Counted from the first letter of the stretch, positions 8,766 to 17,205 are shown. The stretch is 64,000 nt of DNA from Paracoccaceae bacterium (GCA_011389685.1 JAABTV010000003.1:42887-106886), one strand, 5' to 3'. The notes: generated by a model from the sequence alone, not told the origin. A program made the numbers and translations.

Positions 8766-9677
8766 ATGCAAAGCCCCGACGATTTCAACCCGACCCCCGG
8801 CGATCCGATCGAGATCGAACCGGGACTGACCCGGATCCTGGCGCCCAACCCGTCGCCGATGACCTATCGCGGCACCAACACCTACCTTCTGGGGGAGCGA
8901 CAGTTGGCCGTGATCGACCCGGGGCCGGAAAACGCGGTGCATCTGCGTGCCATTCTGGACGCGCTGCGCCCCGGGCAGGAGATCAGCCATATCGTCGTGA
9001 CCCATTCGCATGTCGATCACTCGCCGCTGTCGCGGGCGCTGGCGCGCGAGACCGGCGCGCCGATCGTGGGATTCGGCGATTGGCAGGCGGGGCGATCCCC
9101 GGTGATGCAGAAGCTGGCCGAGGAAGGGCTGGCCGGGGGCGGCGAGGGGGTCGATACGGCGTTTCACCCCGACCGGGTGCTGGGCGATGGCGAGACCCTT
9201 GCGGGCGATGGCTGGAATCTGCGGGCGATCCACACGCCGGGGCATTACGGCAATCACATCAGTCTCGCATGGGGCGATGCGCTGTTTTGCGGCGATCACG
9301 TGATGGGCTGGGCCAGTTCGCTGGTCTCGCCGCCGGACGGGGATCTGAGCGATTTCATGGCCTCCTGCGCGCGGCTTCGGCGCCGCGGCTGGCGGGTGTT
9401 CCACGCCGGTCACGGTGCGCCGATCGACGACCCGGCGGGGCGGCTCGACTGGCTGGTGGCCCATCGGCAGGGACGCGAGGCCGAGATCCTCGCGCGGCTG
9501 GCGGACGGCCCCGACACCGCCTATGGGCTGGCCACGCGGATCTATACCGACACGCCACCCGCGCTGATCGGCGCCGCCACGCGCAACGTGTTTGCGCATC
9601 TCGTGGACCTGACCGGCAGACGACGGGTGACGCCACACCCGCAGCTGTCCGCCGAGGCCAGCTTCGCGCTCGTTTGA
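8766..9677 (+). CDS. metallo-beta-lactamase-fold hydrolase with winged-helix tail (LACTB2-like)
   Basis: The 303-residue product carries the MBL zinc motif THSHVDHS near residue 80, further ligands in HTPGHYGNH and FCGDHVMGW, and the late HAGHGAPI motif. The C-terminal 70 residues resemble the winged-helix extension of LACTB2-like proteins. Family members hydrolyse thioesters, hydroxyacyl-glutathione or RNA, so the substrate cannot be assigned. It is followed by tRNA-Asn. Confidence 0.85.
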   Translation: MQSPDDFNPTPGDPIEIEPGLTRILAPNPSPMTYRGTNTYLLGERQLAVIDPGPENAVHLRAILDALRPGQEISHIVVTHSHVDHSPLSRALARETGAPIVGFGDWQAGRSPVMQKLAEEGLAGGGEGVDTAFHPDRVLGDGETLAGDGWNLRAIHTPGHYGNHISLAWGDALFCGDHVMGWASSLVSPPDGDLSDFMASCARLRRRGWRVFHAGHGAPIDDPAGRLDWLVAHRQGREAEILARLADGPDTAYGLATRIYTDTPPALIGAATRNVFAHLVDLTGRRRVTPHPQLSAEASFALV

Positions 9678-9757
9678 TCCGGCCTGAACAAGGAGCGAAA
9701 CGAGGCGCAAATTCCTCTGGACGCCCGCGCCGAGCTTTGCTATCTGCAGCCTCGTGT

Positions 9758-9832
9758 TCCGGCGTAGCTCAGCGGTAGAGCAGTTGACTGTTAATCAATT
9801 GGTCGTAGGTTCGATCCCTACCGCCGGAGCCA
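9758..9832 (+). tRNA. tRNA-Asn (anticodon GTT)
   Basis: A full cloverleaf is readable: acceptor TCCGGCG/CGCCGGA, D arm AGCTCAGCGGTAGAGC, anticodon loop CTGTTAA with GTT, T arm GGTTCGATCCC, and an encoded GCCA end. It marks the left border of the region holding the rhomboid remnant and the export cassette, but no duplicated tRNA 3' end was found further right. Confidence 0.97.
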
Positions 9833-9861
9833 AAAAACCAAAAGAAAACAGGAAGATAACA

Positions 9862-9892
9862 GAAAGCGCCTCGAGCGTTTTCTCTTCCTTGT
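9862..9892 (+). terminator. intrinsic terminator after tRNA-Asn
   Basis: GAAAGCGC (9862-9869) pairs with GCGTTTTC (9875-9882) across a five-base loop CTCGA, with one G-U pair. A pyrimidine-rich run (TCTTCCTTGTTTTCC) follows. It is placed 30 nt after the tRNA. Confidence 0.55.
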
Positions 9893-10079
9893 TTTCCGTG
9901 TCCGTCCTATGTCCACAATCTGGAGAGCTGTGTTCGCCGCGCCAGAATCGCTCTGCACGGTCTCTGACATTTGTGACACGGAAAGGTTCCAATGCCGGGT
10001 TGTTGCGTCCTGCGGTGAACAGGTTGTGGCCTTAGGAATTTCCTCCGGGCGCGAAGAGAGAAAGCAAATGTTCGCCGCC
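9893..10079. other. gene-free spacer downstream of tRNA-Asn
   Basis: No codon-like frame with recognisable protein was found on either strand, although open frames cross it. Base composition is visibly less GC-rich than the core genes. Together with the adjacent rhomboid-like fragment it looks like decayed sequence. Confidence 0.4.
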
Positions 10080-10300
10080 GGTGCCCCGTAATGGGTAAAA
10101 GCTGCCCATTGGAGCCTGATTTCATGCGGCCCGGATCGGCCGGCGGCACCGCACCCGAAAGAACAGGCTGCCAGAATGCGCCAAGCGCGAAGGCGGGCCA
10201 TCGCAGGTTCTCCGGCCCGAAAATGCCGGATTGCGAAAGCCTCGGAACCAGTTCGATCGCGCTCATCACGCCCAGGAGAATCCACAGAAACCCCGGAGCA
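10080..10300 (-). pseudogene. remnant of a rhomboid-like intramembrane protease gene
   Basis: Reading 10300 to 10160 on the minus strand gives a membrane-like stretch (FLWILLGVMSAIELVPRL, then FGPENLRWPAFALGAFWQPVL). It follows the pattern of N-termini of Rhodobacteraceae rhomboid proteins, in which an AIELV helix is followed by a RW..A...GAFW.. segment. The frame then loses similarity; another frame briefly continues (WAAFTHYGAP). The catalytic GxSG and His regions are absent, so this is a truncated, probably frameshifted relic. It is recognised from family pattern memory only. Confidence 0.4.
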
Positions 10301-10519
10301 CCGGTCTTCGGCGCCTGGCCGGGGGCGGCTGCCGATCTCTTTGGGATGCGAAGCTCATGTCCGAGGGGGGGGGCGGCTTTCGCGTCGAGAAGACCAAGAT
10401 CGAAGCGTTGGAAAGGATCGGATCAAAATGGCCATATGAGCCGGATTTGGTATTCTTTGCCCGATTGTTCGCCTTTCGCGCAATTCAGCGGACGCCAAGC
10501 CGTTCAATCCTTCTGCGGC
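10301..10519. other. gene-free spacer upstream of the rhomboid remnant
   Basis: Nothing coding is recognisable. A nine-G homopolymer interrupts the stretch at about 10358-10367, and the rest lacks codon structure. It separates the rhomboid-like relic from the end of the ABC ATPase gene. Confidence 0.35.
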
Positions 10520-11197
10520 CTACCCGGTGACCAACCCATCCGCTACCGCTATCTGTCTTCGACAGCACGCCGCGATTTTCTCATCATGGGTCGAAATCAG
10601 GAAAGTTGTGACTTCGTCCCGATTGATTTCACTGATCAGTTCCATCACCTGTCGGGCCGAGGCCCGATCCAGGTTTCCTGTCGGTTCGTCCGCCAACACC
10701 AGTTGCGGCGTGTTCATCAAAGCGCGTGCAACCGCCACGCGCTGTTTTTGGCCGCCTGACAGTTTGGTCGTTGCAAAATCGACGCGGTCTTCAAGCCCCA
10801 TGCGCACAAGCAACTCGCGCCCGCGCCGGCGGGCAGCAGACGTTTCGCGGCCTTCGCGCACGGCGGTCGGGAAAATGACGTTTTCCAGGGCGGTGAAATC
10901 GGGCAGCAGGTTATGGAACTGAAACACGAAGCCGATGTGGCGGTTGCGGAACTCTGTCAGCGCAGCGTCATCCGCGGCGACCAGATCTTGCCCAAGCATC
11001 CGATAGCGTCCGGATGTGGGCTTCATCAATGTGCCAAGAATCGTCAGAAGCGTGCTCTTGCCGGATCCCGAGGGGCCAAGCAGCGCGGCCAACTCACCCG
11101 TATCGAGGGTCAGCGACAGGCCGCGCAAGACATGCGTCGCGGTTTCGCCTTCACCGAAGGTCTTGACCAGATCGCGAACGTCCAAGAGCGTGCTCAT
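10520..11197 (-). CDS. ABC transporter ATP-binding protein, MacB/DevA/LolD type
   Basis: The 225-residue ATPase has Walker A GPSGSGKST (residues 41-49), Q-loop FQFHNLLPDFTALENV, signature LSGGQKQR, Walker B LVLADEPTG and the switch His in ISTHD. The FQFHNLLP wording is typical of the LolD/MacB class working with FtsX-type permeases. It is the third gene of an HlyD-permease-ATPase operon; its ATG overlaps the permease TGA (ATGA). Substrate is unknown: the DevBCA/MacAB arrangement exports lipids, peptides or macrolides through an outer-membrane partner not seen here. Confidence 0.88.
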   Translation of the reverse strand: MSTLLDVRDLVKTFGEGETATHVLRGLSLTLDTGELAALLGPSGSGKSTLLTILGTLMKPTSGRYRMLGQDLVAADDAALTEFRNRHIGFVFQFHNLLPDFTALENVIFPTAVREGRETSAARRRGRELLVRMGLEDRVDFATTKLSGGQKQRVAVARALMNTPQLVLADEPTGNLDRASARQVMELISEINRDEVTTFLISTHDEKIAACCRRQIAVADGLVTG

Positions 11198-12399
11198 TGG
11201 CCGATGGCCGTCACGGGATCGACCCTTGCCGCGGACCGTGCCGGCAGGATCGAGGCGAGGATGGCACCAATGACCGTCAGCATGATGGCCAAGCCATATG
11301 AGCCCTGCGTGATGTCCATCGGCAAGGTGCCCGGTCGAAATTCGTCGCGGCCGGGAAATGGCAGCAGCGCCAGATATCCCAGCGTCGCGCCTGCCACTCC
11401 TCCGAGCAACCCGACCAACGCGCCCTGCGTCACAAACACGAAGACCACAAAGCCACGTCTTGCCCCCATGGCCCGCATGATGCCGATTTCGGGACGGCGC
11501 CGGTAGGTTGAGAGCAACAGCGCCGATGCCACGCCGATCACGATGGTGATCAGGGCGAAGCTCTTGAGGAAATAACCGGTCTGGGCCTGTGCGTTCAATG
11601 CTTCCATCAATTGTTCCGCCCCATCTGTCCAGGGAACGGCATCCAGCCCGGTCAGCCCCCGGATACGCAGGGCTGTGGCATCGGCGGCATTAAGGTCATA
11701 TAGCTTGATCTCGAGCCGCGTGACACCTTGCGGCAGGCCGAAAAGCGTGCGCGCGGTCGGCAAGCTGACATAGACGCTGGTGCGGTCCAGCATGCCGGTG
11801 CCGGTCTGAAAGATCCCTCCCACGGTGGGCACCACGCTGACCCCGTTCGACGATTGCAGCCGCACAACCTGCCCGACCGACAAATCCAGCTCGTCTGCCA
11901 GATTCTTACCCAGAATGATGCCGCCAGAGCCTAATCGCGCAGATCCAGCGACAAGATAGCCTTCCAGATCAAGGATGGCGGATTCGCGGCCTGGCTCCAG
12001 CCCCGTGACGCTGACTTGCGCCACCTGCGCCGCGCGGGCCAGGAAGCCCGCGCCGGTGATCTGCGGCGACACGGCCCGGACATCTGGTATCGCCTCGATC
12101 AGCGGCGTCCAGGTTTCCGTGTCCCGCAGCGTGGCGGTGCGCAGGCGGCCCCGCTCAACCGCGACCAGAAGATGCCCTTTGGCGTCGACAAGGACAGCGG
12201 GGTCGGGTGTTTCTGCCTCGATCGTCACATGGCTGATGTCGCCGACGGTGCGCGACAGGATGAACTCGGCCAAACCCCCGATCAGTGCGGACATGAAGAT
12301 GAAGATGAACACCCCGACTGCCACGCCGGAAACCAGAAGCGCCGTCTGCGCCTTGTTTGCCGTCAGATAGCGTAAAGCGATCTTGAGCCCGTAAAGCAT
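11194..12399 (-). CDS. FtsX-family ABC transporter permease (DevC/MacB-like)
   Basis: The 401-residue membrane protein has one transmembrane helix at residues 15-40, a large periplasmic domain (about 45-270) and three further helices (about 275-395), the standard FtsX/MacB topology. The segment RRPEIGIMRAMGARRGFV is the cytoplasmic coupling region. Its ATG overlaps the HlyD stop codon (ATGA), and its own stop overlaps the ATPase start. It forms the transmembrane part of a tripartite exporter with its neighbours. Confidence 0.88.
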   Translation of the reverse strand: MLYGLKIALRYLTANKAQTALLVSGVAVGVFIFIFMSALIGGLAEFILSRTVGDISHVTIEAETPDPAVLVDAKGHLLVAVERGRLRTATLRDTETWTPLIEAIPDVRAVSPQITGAGFLARAAQVAQVSVTGLEPGRESAILDLEGYLVAGSARLGSGGIILGKNLADELDLSVGQVVRLQSSNGVSVVPTVGGIFQTGTGMLDRTSVYVSLPTARTLFGLPQGVTRLEIKLYDLNAADATALRIRGLTGLDAVPWTDGAEQLMEALNAQAQTGYFLKSFALITIVIGVASALLLSTYRRRPEIGIMRAMGARRGFVVFVFVTQGALVGLLGGVAGATLGYLALLPFPGRDEFRPGTLPMDITQGSYGLAIMLTVIGAILASILPARSAARVDPVTAIGQ

Positions 12400-13580
12400 C
12401 AGGGGACATCCGACCGGATCGGTTGGCCATCGCTCAGACCCGTCGCGTCGATGATCACCGGATCACCGGGTGACAACCCGTTTGTCACGATCAGCCGTGC
12501 GGCAGGCCAGTCGATTACCCTTACGGACTGACGCCGGGCGACCCCGTCATGCGCCAGAAAAACCGCCGCATCCCCATTGTTCCTCACAAGGGCTGTGCGC
12601 GGGACAGTCAGCGCGGCGTCCTGCTGGTCCACAATGATATTGGCCGTGACTGTCAGACCAACAGGGGCGCTGATCGGCGCATCGAACCCGATCTCTACCG
12701 CAAGGCCGCCGGTCGTGATGTCCACCCGGCCTGCAACGGTCCTGATGTGTCCCGTTCGCGTTTCTGTTTCCCCCGACAGGCGCAGGGTGACCGGCTGGCC
12801 AACGACGATCTGGCTCGCGTAGGCTTCATCCACGTCAGTTTCGACAATCAGATCGTCCAGATCCGCCAGCGTCAACAGGACGGTTGTCGTATCCGCGATC
12901 TGACCCACTTCGGCATCCAGTGCGATAACGGTTCCCGAGATCGGCGCACGCAGGGTGTGACGCGTCAACTGGACCTGCGCCTGTTCCAAAAGGGCTGTCA
13001 TGCGCGCGACCTCCTGTGTTGCGGACTGCACCGCAAGCCAATCTGCCGCCAGTTTCGCTGCGCTGACATTCGCTCCCAGCGCCAGGGAGCGTGCATAGGT
13101 CGCCGCTGCCTGTTCCTTTGCTACCAAGGCGGCGTCAAGCCCCGCCAACGCCTGTCGCAGGATGGCTTCCTGTGCAGAGCTGTCGGTCCGGAGCAGCAGC
13201 TGGCCGGCCTCCACCTGCTGTCCCTCGTTGACCGCTACTTGAGTCAGGCTTCCGCCGACCTGCGAGCGGAGGTCGACCGAGTGCAGTGCCGCGATCCTGC
13301 CGTTGACGGCCAGCAGACGGGTGACAGGCGCATCTGCGACCTCTTCTATTGCGACAGGTATCCGAGCCGCAGTCCAAGGCTGGAAGTAAACGAGACCCGC
13401 CACGACAGTGCCCAACATCCCGCCCAAAAGCCAGACCCATCGGCGACGGTGTTGGTCAATCGCAGGCGGCGGGTCCGGAGGCTTGCAAGGCACGGGGACA
13501 AGCGATGAAGACACCTCTACAGGGGCCTGATCCACTGGTGATTCATTGCCTTGCTGCGTGGGCGTTTTGGAAGAGGCCAT
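12399..13580 (-). CDS. HlyD/MacA-family periplasmic adaptor subunit
   Basis: The 393-residue product has a cytoplasmic N-terminus rich in Pro and Ser, one membrane anchor (WVWLLGGMLGTVVAGLVYF, about residues 65-85) and then the adaptor domains: a split lipoyl motif (RSQVGGSLTQVAVNEGQQVEAGQLL...LRAPISGTVIALDAEVGQ), an alpha-helical hairpin between the halves and a beta-barrel. The start ATG 13578-13580 follows AAGGG by 7 nt; a longer frame upstream lacks adaptor features. It is first in the operon and probably expressed from the 13581-13920 spacer. A/T-ending codons are more frequent in this cassette than in neighbouring genes, hinting at separate acquisition. Confidence 0.85.
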   Translation of the reverse strand: MASSKTPTQQGNESPVDQAPVEVSSSLVPVPCKPPDPPPAIDQHRRRWVWLLGGMLGTVVAGLVYFQPWTAARIPVAIEEVADAPVTRLLAVNGRIAALHSVDLRSQVGGSLTQVAVNEGQQVEAGQLLLRTDSSAQEAILRQALAGLDAALVAKEQAAATYARSLALGANVSAAKLAADWLAVQSATQEVARMTALLEQAQVQLTRHTLRAPISGTVIALDAEVGQIADTTTVLLTLADLDDLIVETDVDEAYASQIVVGQPVTLRLSGETETRTGHIRTVAGRVDITTGGLAVEIGFDAPISAPVGLTVTANIIVDQQDAALTVPRTALVRNNGDAAVFLAHDGVARRQSVRVIDWPAARLIVTNGLSPGDPVIIDATGLSDGQPIRSDVP

Positions 13581-13921
13581 GGCACCCTTGGATTGGATTT
13601 GAAAGAGGCATACCACCGACAGCTTATCTTTTCGAAACCCCATTATCCACGAGAAAAAGCAGGCGCCATGACGGCATGCAGATGCCAGATTCAAGTGCAA
13701 AGCCGCGTCTTGTTGCAACGGGCATTGCATCGGCGCTGCCCCCTCCACGGCCCATGGCCAGAGAAGCGACGAGAGAAGGTCAACTTCGCCATGGACTGCC
13801 AGTGCCGTGCGGCCCGAGCGACCGGGCTGAGCGCCAGAAGAGGCTATGCGGCATGCCTGACCGCGTCGCGGGCAAGGAGGCCGGGACGACTCCTTGTTCT
13901 GGCCCGGACCCGGCCTCGGCT
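13581..13921. other. gene-free spacer upstream of the export cassette
   Basis: No recognisable protein is encoded on either strand. The sequence next to 13580 must contain the promoter of the HlyD-permease-ATPase operon, but no convincing -35/-10 pair stands out. The stretch ends where the inverted-repeat element begins. Confidence 0.4.
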
Positions 13922-14056
13922 AGGGCGTGTCGGGTTTGATCGAATTCGCGCCGCCGGGAACGGCGGCGAAGCCGCCCGGGCAGCACCCGACCGTGGCCCT
14001 GTGCTGCCCTTTCGTTGGGCGCGAGACGAATCCGATTTGCTGGGTTACGCTATAAG
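13922..14056. repeat. dispersed inverted-repeat intergenic element, most complete copy
   Basis: The element begins GGCGTGTCGGGTTTGATCG followed by AATTCGCGCC (13924 on). It continues through a GCCGCCGGGAACGGCGGC hairpin, CCGGGCAGCAC, then GTGCTGCCCTTTCGTTGGGC (14001-14020), and ends with GACGAATCCGATTTGC. The two ends are imperfect inverted repeats (CGAATTCG versus CGAATCCG blocks), and the centre has the mirror pair GGGCAGCAC/GTGCTGCCC. It contains no transposase and lies between the export cassette and the ThDP enzyme. Confidence 0.7.
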
Positions 14057-14270
14057 CCCTGCGCCGATCCCATGCCGCGCCTTGTCGGGCGAAACCATTC
14101 CCGACTTGAAAGACGCTGGCGCGGCCGGAGCCTATCCGCATATGCAGAGGCTCAGCCACCAGTGCCGTCCTTGCGCGCCTGCCGCCCAGTTTGCTTGCTC
14201 ACGAAAAGACCTTCGGCGCGGGCCTGGAGGGAGTGGAATCCGGTTTGTCGCGCTCCGGTGTCCCGGGCGA

Positions 14271-15815
14271 TTACATCCGCGCCTCGATCAGATGCGGGCC
14301 CGGTTCCGCGAAGGCGCGGGTGAGTTCGTCGTGCAGGTCTTGCGCGTCGGAGACGTTGACACCCGGCACGCCGTAAGCGCGGGCCTGCGCGACCCAGTCG
14401 ATGGGCGGATTGTCGAGGCTCATCAGCGGGTCGGAGTGCTCATCCGGCTCGCCCGCGCCGATGCGCGACATTTCGGTGGCGAGGATGCGGTAGCGCCGGT
14501 TCGACAGGATCACCACGGTGACGTTCATGCCGGCGCGCGCCATGGTCCAGAGCGCCTGGGGCGTGTAGCTGGCCGAGCCGTCGCCGACCACGGCCAGAAC
14601 CGGGCGGTCGGGGCAGGCGGCGGCGGCGCCCACGGCCACGGGCATGGAATAGCCGATCGAACCGCCGCGATTGTTGAGCCAGTCATGCGCGGGAGACGCG
14701 GCGCAGGCCGGTTGCAGGTGGGGGCCGTTGGTCACGGATTCATCCACCACGATCGCGCCTTCGGGCAGGGCGTTGGCCACGGCAGCGCCCAGCGCCTCGG
14801 GCGTGATCGCGCCGCGGGGCAGGGGCGGCATGGCCGGGGCGGTTGCATCCACCGGCGCGGCGCCGAGGTGATCGGCCAGTGCGGCCAGTGTCGCTTCGAG
14901 ATCGCATTCGGGCGGGGAGAGGGGGGTGACCGCGCAGCCCTCGGGCAGAAGCGCGCTGGGACGTTCGGGATAGGCGAAGAAGGCCACCGGCGCGCGGGCC
15001 CCGGCGAGAATGGCATGGCGGGTGCCGGCGAGCGCCTCAAGCGCGGCGTCGATCTGGAACGGAATGCGGGCCAGTTCAGGCAAGCCCCCGCCACGAGAGG
15101 TGCGCGCGGTCGCGGCCTCGGCGCGCAGGCTCGCGCCGGTTTTTGCGGCGATGGCGTGGCCGAGCTCGATGGCGCGGCGGGTGATGTGGGGGCTGCCCAG
15201 CAGCAGAAGCGCGCCCGGTTCATGCAATGCCTTGGCCGCCGCGGCGATGGTCGCGGCATCGGGGGGCGTGGGCATGGGCGGGCTGGCCGGGGGCAGGTTC
15301 GAGGGCTGTGCCGCGCTCCAGGCGATGTCGTTGGGCACGATCAGCGTGCCGACGCCGGTGGGGCCGGTCCGGATGTCGGTGAGCATGTCGGTCACGGCGG
15401 CGTCGATCTGGCCGATGTCATCAAGGGTTGTCACCGTCTTGCTGACCGGGCGCGCGAGCCCGGCGATATCGGCGGTGAGCGGGGCGTCATGGGCGATGTG
15501 GTCGACCGCGTGTTCGCCGACGATGTTAATGATCGGCGAGGCGGCCTTGCGCGCGTTGTGCAGGTTGGCGATCCCGTTGGCGAGGCCGGGGCCAAGATGC
15601 AAAAGCGTTGCGGCGGGTCTGCGCGCCATGCGGGCGAAGCCGTCGGCGGCGCCGGTGGCGACGCCCTCGAACAGGCACAGGTGGCAGGTGATGCCGAGGT
15701 CATGGGTGAAGGCCGTGACGAGGTGCATTTCCGTCGTGCCGGGATTGGCAAAGCATGTATCGACCCCGTTCCGGGCGAGAACCCGGGCCAGTATGTCCGC
15801 GCCTGTCTGTGCCAT
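14271..15815 (-). CDS. acetolactate synthase large-subunit-like thiamine-diphosphate enzyme
   Basis: The 514-residue product has the three-domain ThDP-enzyme layout. The N-terminal PYR domain carries the activating Glu in LFEGVATGAADGFARM (about residue 50), the central domain is near 190-320, and the C-terminal PP domain has the Mg/ThDP motif GDGSASYTPQALWTMA followed by the SNRRY segment. It most resembles the ilvB-like/benzoylformate-decarboxylase group found alone in Rhodobacteraceae, without an IlvH regulatory subunit, so true acetolactate synthesis is uncertain. ATG 15813-15815 is preceded by GGGAG at good spacing. Confidence 0.8.
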   Translation of the reverse strand: MAQTGADILARVLARNGVDTCFANPGTTEMHLVTAFTHDLGITCHLCLFEGVATGAADGFARMARRPAATLLHLGPGLANGIANLHNARKAASPIINIVGEHAVDHIAHDAPLTADIAGLARPVSKTVTTLDDIGQIDAAVTDMLTDIRTGPTGVGTLIVPNDIAWSAAQPSNLPPASPPMPTPPDAATIAAAAKALHEPGALLLLGSPHITRRAIELGHAIAAKTGASLRAEAATARTSRGGGLPELARIPFQIDAALEALAGTRHAILAGARAPVAFFAYPERPSALLPEGCAVTPLSPPECDLEATLAALADHLGAAPVDATAPAMPPLPRGAITPEALGAAVANALPEGAIVVDESVTNGPHLQPACAASPAHDWLNNRGGSIGYSMPVAVGAAAACPDRPVLAVVGDGSASYTPQALWTMARAGMNVTVVILSNRRYRILATEMSRIGAGEPDEHSDPLMSLDNPPIDWVAQARAYGVPGVNVSDAQDLHDELTRAFAEPGPHLIEARM

Positions 15816-15915
15816 CTGCGTCGCTCCCTGCATCTCGTGACATTCGGCACCGAAGGTGGCAGCCGAACGCGGGAGGTGCAAGCGGCGACGCTGCGTTCCC
15901 TGCGAGTGGCGGATG

Positions 15916-16551
15916 TCAGATCCGGAACAGCGGTTGCAGCACGCGCGGCAGGAAGCTGTTGAATTTCAACGCCGCATCGGTGGCGGCGAGGCAGATGCAG
16001 GGCGCGCCCTCGGCGGCAATCGGCGTGTGTTCGAGATCGGCATCCGCGATTTCGAGATCGCCGGGGCCGAAATGGCCGGTTTCATCCTCGAAGGCGCCTT
16101 GCAGGACCAGCGTCAGTTCGAGGCCGTTATGCCCGTGATCGGGCACCGCCTGACCGGGTGCGATCCACAAGAGGCGCACCGAGCCTTCGGCGCCGTGGTC
16201 GATGATGCATTGCCGGTTGCCCATGCCGATCCGTTTCCATTTCGGCGGGCGGCCCTTGAGCGCCTCCATCACCGGGCCGGGATAGACCCCCTGGCGGGGG
16301 TGCGGCGCGGGCATGTCGAAAGGGTTGTCGAGTGCATCGAGAACCCGGTCGCGCAGGGACTCGCTGATCGTTTCGGGCGCGGATTGTTCGATTATGGCCC
16401 CGCCTGCGGCCTCGTGCGCGGCGAGCCGGGCGCGGCATTCGTCACAGAGCGACACATGCGCGGCCACCACCAGTGCAAACGGCTTGGGCAGGGTGCCCGC
16501 CGCATAGGCGATCAGGAGGCTGTCGGGGATGTGATGGGTGATGCCGGTCAT
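15916..16551 (-). CDS. chrR: ChrR, zinc-binding anti-sigma factor for RpoE (singlet-oxygen sensor)
   Basis: The 211-residue product shows the ZAS anti-sigma domain at the N-terminus with ligands His6/His7 and His32-xxx-Cys36-xx-Cys39. A C-terminal cupin domain holds the HGHNGLE cluster and a later His (DLEHTP), the layout of Rhodobacter sphaeroides ChrR. It holds RpoE inactive until singlet oxygen triggers its degradation. Its ATG overlaps the rpoE stop codon (ATGA), coupling sigma and anti-sigma synthesis. Confidence 0.93.
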   Translation of the reverse strand: MTGITHHIPDSLLIAYAAGTLPKPFALVVAAHVSLCDECRARLAAHEAAGGAIIEQSAPETISESLRDRVLDALDNPFDMPAPHPRQGVYPGPVMEALKGRPPKWKRIGMGNRQCIIDHGAEGSVRLLWIAPGQAVPDHGHNGLELTLVLQGAFEDETGHFGPGDLEIADADLEHTPIAAEGAPCICLAATDAALKFNSFLPRVLQPLFRI

Positions 16552-17135
16552 GGCGTGCCTATGATCTTGAGTTCGTGGCGCAGCCGCTCCAGTCCGAGGC
16601 GGATGCGTGATTTTATGGTTCCGAGCGGGAGGCCGGTTTCGGCCTGGATATCGGTATGGCTCAACTCGCCCAAATAGGCCTTTTCGACCATTTCCCGCTG
16701 TGCCGGTTTCAGCTTGTTCAGGGCCTGTTTGAGTTTCTCGGTTTCCTGTTCGAGCCCCAGGATCTGGCTGGCATCGGGGGTCGTGTCTTCGGCTTGTTGC
16801 GCGATCTCTTCGGGGAGAGGGCGGCGCTCGCGGCGCAGGATGTCGATCTGTCGGTTACGCGCGATCTGGTAGATCCAGCTTGAAACCTGCGCGCGCTCGG
16901 GATCGAACTGATGGGCCTTGTGCCAGACGGTCAGCATGACATCCTGAACGATATCCTCGACCTGGGCCGACGGCGCCCCGGATCGGGCCACGACCCCCTT
17001 GAGACGCGGGGCGAAGTGATCGAAGAGCTGGGCAAAGGCCCTCCGGTCGCGGTCATCGCGGACCGCGAGCATCCATTCGGTCTGGATCGAGTAATTGATC
17101 TTGCTCACCTGTGCCTGCTCTTGTCCTGCCATCAT
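16548..17135 (-). CDS. rpoE: RpoE, ECF sigma factor of the singlet-oxygen response
   Basis: The 195-residue ECF sigma factor has region 2 (AFAQLFDHFAPRLKGVV...VEDIVQDVMLTVWHKAHQFDPER) and region 4 (LKPAQREMVEKAYLGELSHTDIQAETGLPLGTIKSRIRLGLERLR). The start is ATG 17133-17135 (an adjacent ATG one codon later is equivalent). The open frame continues upstream, but that part overlaps the predicted sigma-E promoter and its start site, so it is not translated. It is cotranscribed with chrR, autoregulated from TGATCC-N18-TAACCC, and drives the divergent fatty-acid operon. Confidence 0.93.
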   Translation of the reverse strand: MMAGQEQAQVSKINYSIQTEWMLAVRDDRDRRAFAQLFDHFAPRLKGVVARSGAPSAQVEDIVQDVMLTVWHKAHQFDPERAQVSSWIYQIARNRQIDILRRERRPLPEEIAQQAEDTTPDASQILGLEQETEKLKQALNKLKPAQREMVEKAYLGELSHTDIQAETGLPLGTIKSRIRLGLERLRHELKIIGTP

Positions 17136-17205
17136 GCTGACGACGAGTCTATCGCAGGTGGCGTTGACGGCAAGCGTTCTGTGATCATCCAGTAACATCA
17201 TGGCG

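Noticed and set aside
8727..9710. N-terminal extension of the sensor kinase frame to 761 residues
   Set aside because: The extension is the complement of the MBL-fold gene and has no membrane or sensor features; ATG 8726 gives a standard kinase.
9758..14270. integrative element using tRNA-Asn as attachment site
   Set aside because: No integrase and no duplicate of the tRNA 3' end was found to the right, so a site-specific island is not supported.
13551..15962. 803-codon plus-strand open frame covering the repeat and opposite the ThDP enzyme
   Set aside because: It runs through the non-coding inverted-repeat element and is antisense to a well-supported gene.
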